Assembly (NCBI GenBank): GCA_049964535.1
Contig: JBMFXG010000139.1
Location: forward strand, 1 to 7,264
Length of the DNA: 7,264 bases
Reading direction: 5' to 3'
Source of the DNA: JAJYZP01 sp049964535
GTDB lineage: Bacteria > Actinomycetota > Acidimicrobiia > Acidimicrobiales > Acidimicrobiaceae
Shown piece by piece: positions 7,089 through 7,264 of this stretch (positions are counted from its first letter, which is position 1; the number at the start of each line of letters is the position of its first letter). The notes under the pieces were generated by a model. It searched no databases, was not told the origin of the DNA, and saw only the letters and a program-made list of their open reading frames with translations. The position numbers and the translations under genes are program-made.

Positions 7089-7158
7089 CTCAACGATGAG
7101 ACAGCGCAGTTGAGGCGAAACTGCGTACAAACCTCTCAGTATGCGCTGAATAAGCGTA
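7088..7158 (+). promoter_or_regulatory. Chain of three hairpins in the leader before the next gene
   Basis: Three short stems follow one another: TCTCA/TGAGA with loop ACGA (7088-7101); CGCAGTT/AACTGCG, a perfect 7-bp stem with a 7-base loop (7105-7125); and TGCGCT/AGCGTA with loop GAATA and one G-U pair (7142-7158). None is followed by a T-run. They suggest a folded 5' leader, but I match no known riboswitch class; the conserved GCAAAGCC of cyclic di-GMP-I riboswitches is absent. Confidence 0.35.
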
Positions 7159-7231
7159 ATTTCGCATTGAAGAGGGATGGATCCTATTGAGGAGCTCCCC
7201 AAAAACTAACCCACCCGATATGTGAGTTTTG

Positions 7232-7264
7232 CCTCCAGAATAGATATGGAGGAAAACGACCATG
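7232..7264 (+). promoter_or_regulatory. Ribosome binding site sequestered in a hairpin
   Basis: The strong Shine-Dalgarno GGAGG (7248-7252) lies nine bases before ATG 7262. The sequence CCTCCA (7232-7237) is perfectly complementary to TGGAGG (7247-7252) across a nine-base AT-rich loop, so the folded RNA would hide the entire Shine-Dalgarno. This is the expected form of a translational off-switch or simple RNA thermometer. The complementarity is seen directly; the regulation is inferred. Confidence 0.5.
7262..7264 (+). CDS. Start codon of the next gene (cut by window end), possibly a prepilin
   Basis: Only the ATG is visible. The strong GGAGG nine bases upstream makes this a convincing start. 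Its place after pilB-pilT-pilC and behind its own long leader would suit a highly expressed pilin gene, but nothing of the protein can be seen, so the identity is a guess from gene order. Confidence 0.45.

Noticed and set aside
6987..7261. Cyclic di-GMP-I riboswitch before a pilus gene
   Set aside because: ACAAACC (7127-7133) resembles one conserved element, but the required GCAAAGCC and receptor stem arrangement are missing.

Overview
The window looks like chromosomal DNA of a bacterium with moderately high GC content and frequent GTG and TTG starts. An acidophilic or related actinobacterium of the Acidimicrobiia type is my best guess. That rests on overall protein style and on a type IV pilus set in an actinobacterial-looking genome; it is inference, not proof. 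All supported genes are on the + strand.

Region 1 (1-2219) is a tightly overlapping thiol/cysteine gene cluster. It holds the end of a small membrane protein with a CCGGP motif, a four-helix membrane protein with a CCTPxxP motif (209-913), and a membrane-anchored thioredoxin-fold protein with a WCSSC active site (910-1575). A second, diverged thioredoxin-fold copy follows (1572-2219) and is broken by about three frameshifts and an in-frame stop. Neighbouring genes overlap by GTGA or ATGA, so they were probably cotranslated. Vicinal-cysteine membrane proteins beside an exported thioredoxin suggest metal (mercury-type) or thiol handling, but the exact role is unknown.

Region 2 (2220-2843) is poorly resolved. 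It has two weak ORFs (2220-2513 and 2537-2836) with no recognisable family, plus a cluster of palindromes and hairpins. It may be decayed sequence, a structured leader, or small unknown genes.

Region 3 (2844-6986) is a clear type IV pilus motor operon: pilB (extension ATPase with an N-terminal MshEN-type domain), pilT (retraction ATPase) and pilC (inner-membrane platform). PilB and PilT would drive pilin polymerisation and depolymerisation through PilC.

Region 4 (6987-7264) is a 275-base leader with several small hairpins and three copies of TTGTAC. It ends in a strong Shine-Dalgarno and an ATG at the window edge. A perfect 6-bp hairpin covers the whole Shine-Dalgarno, suggesting translational control of the next gene, by position possibly a prepilin.
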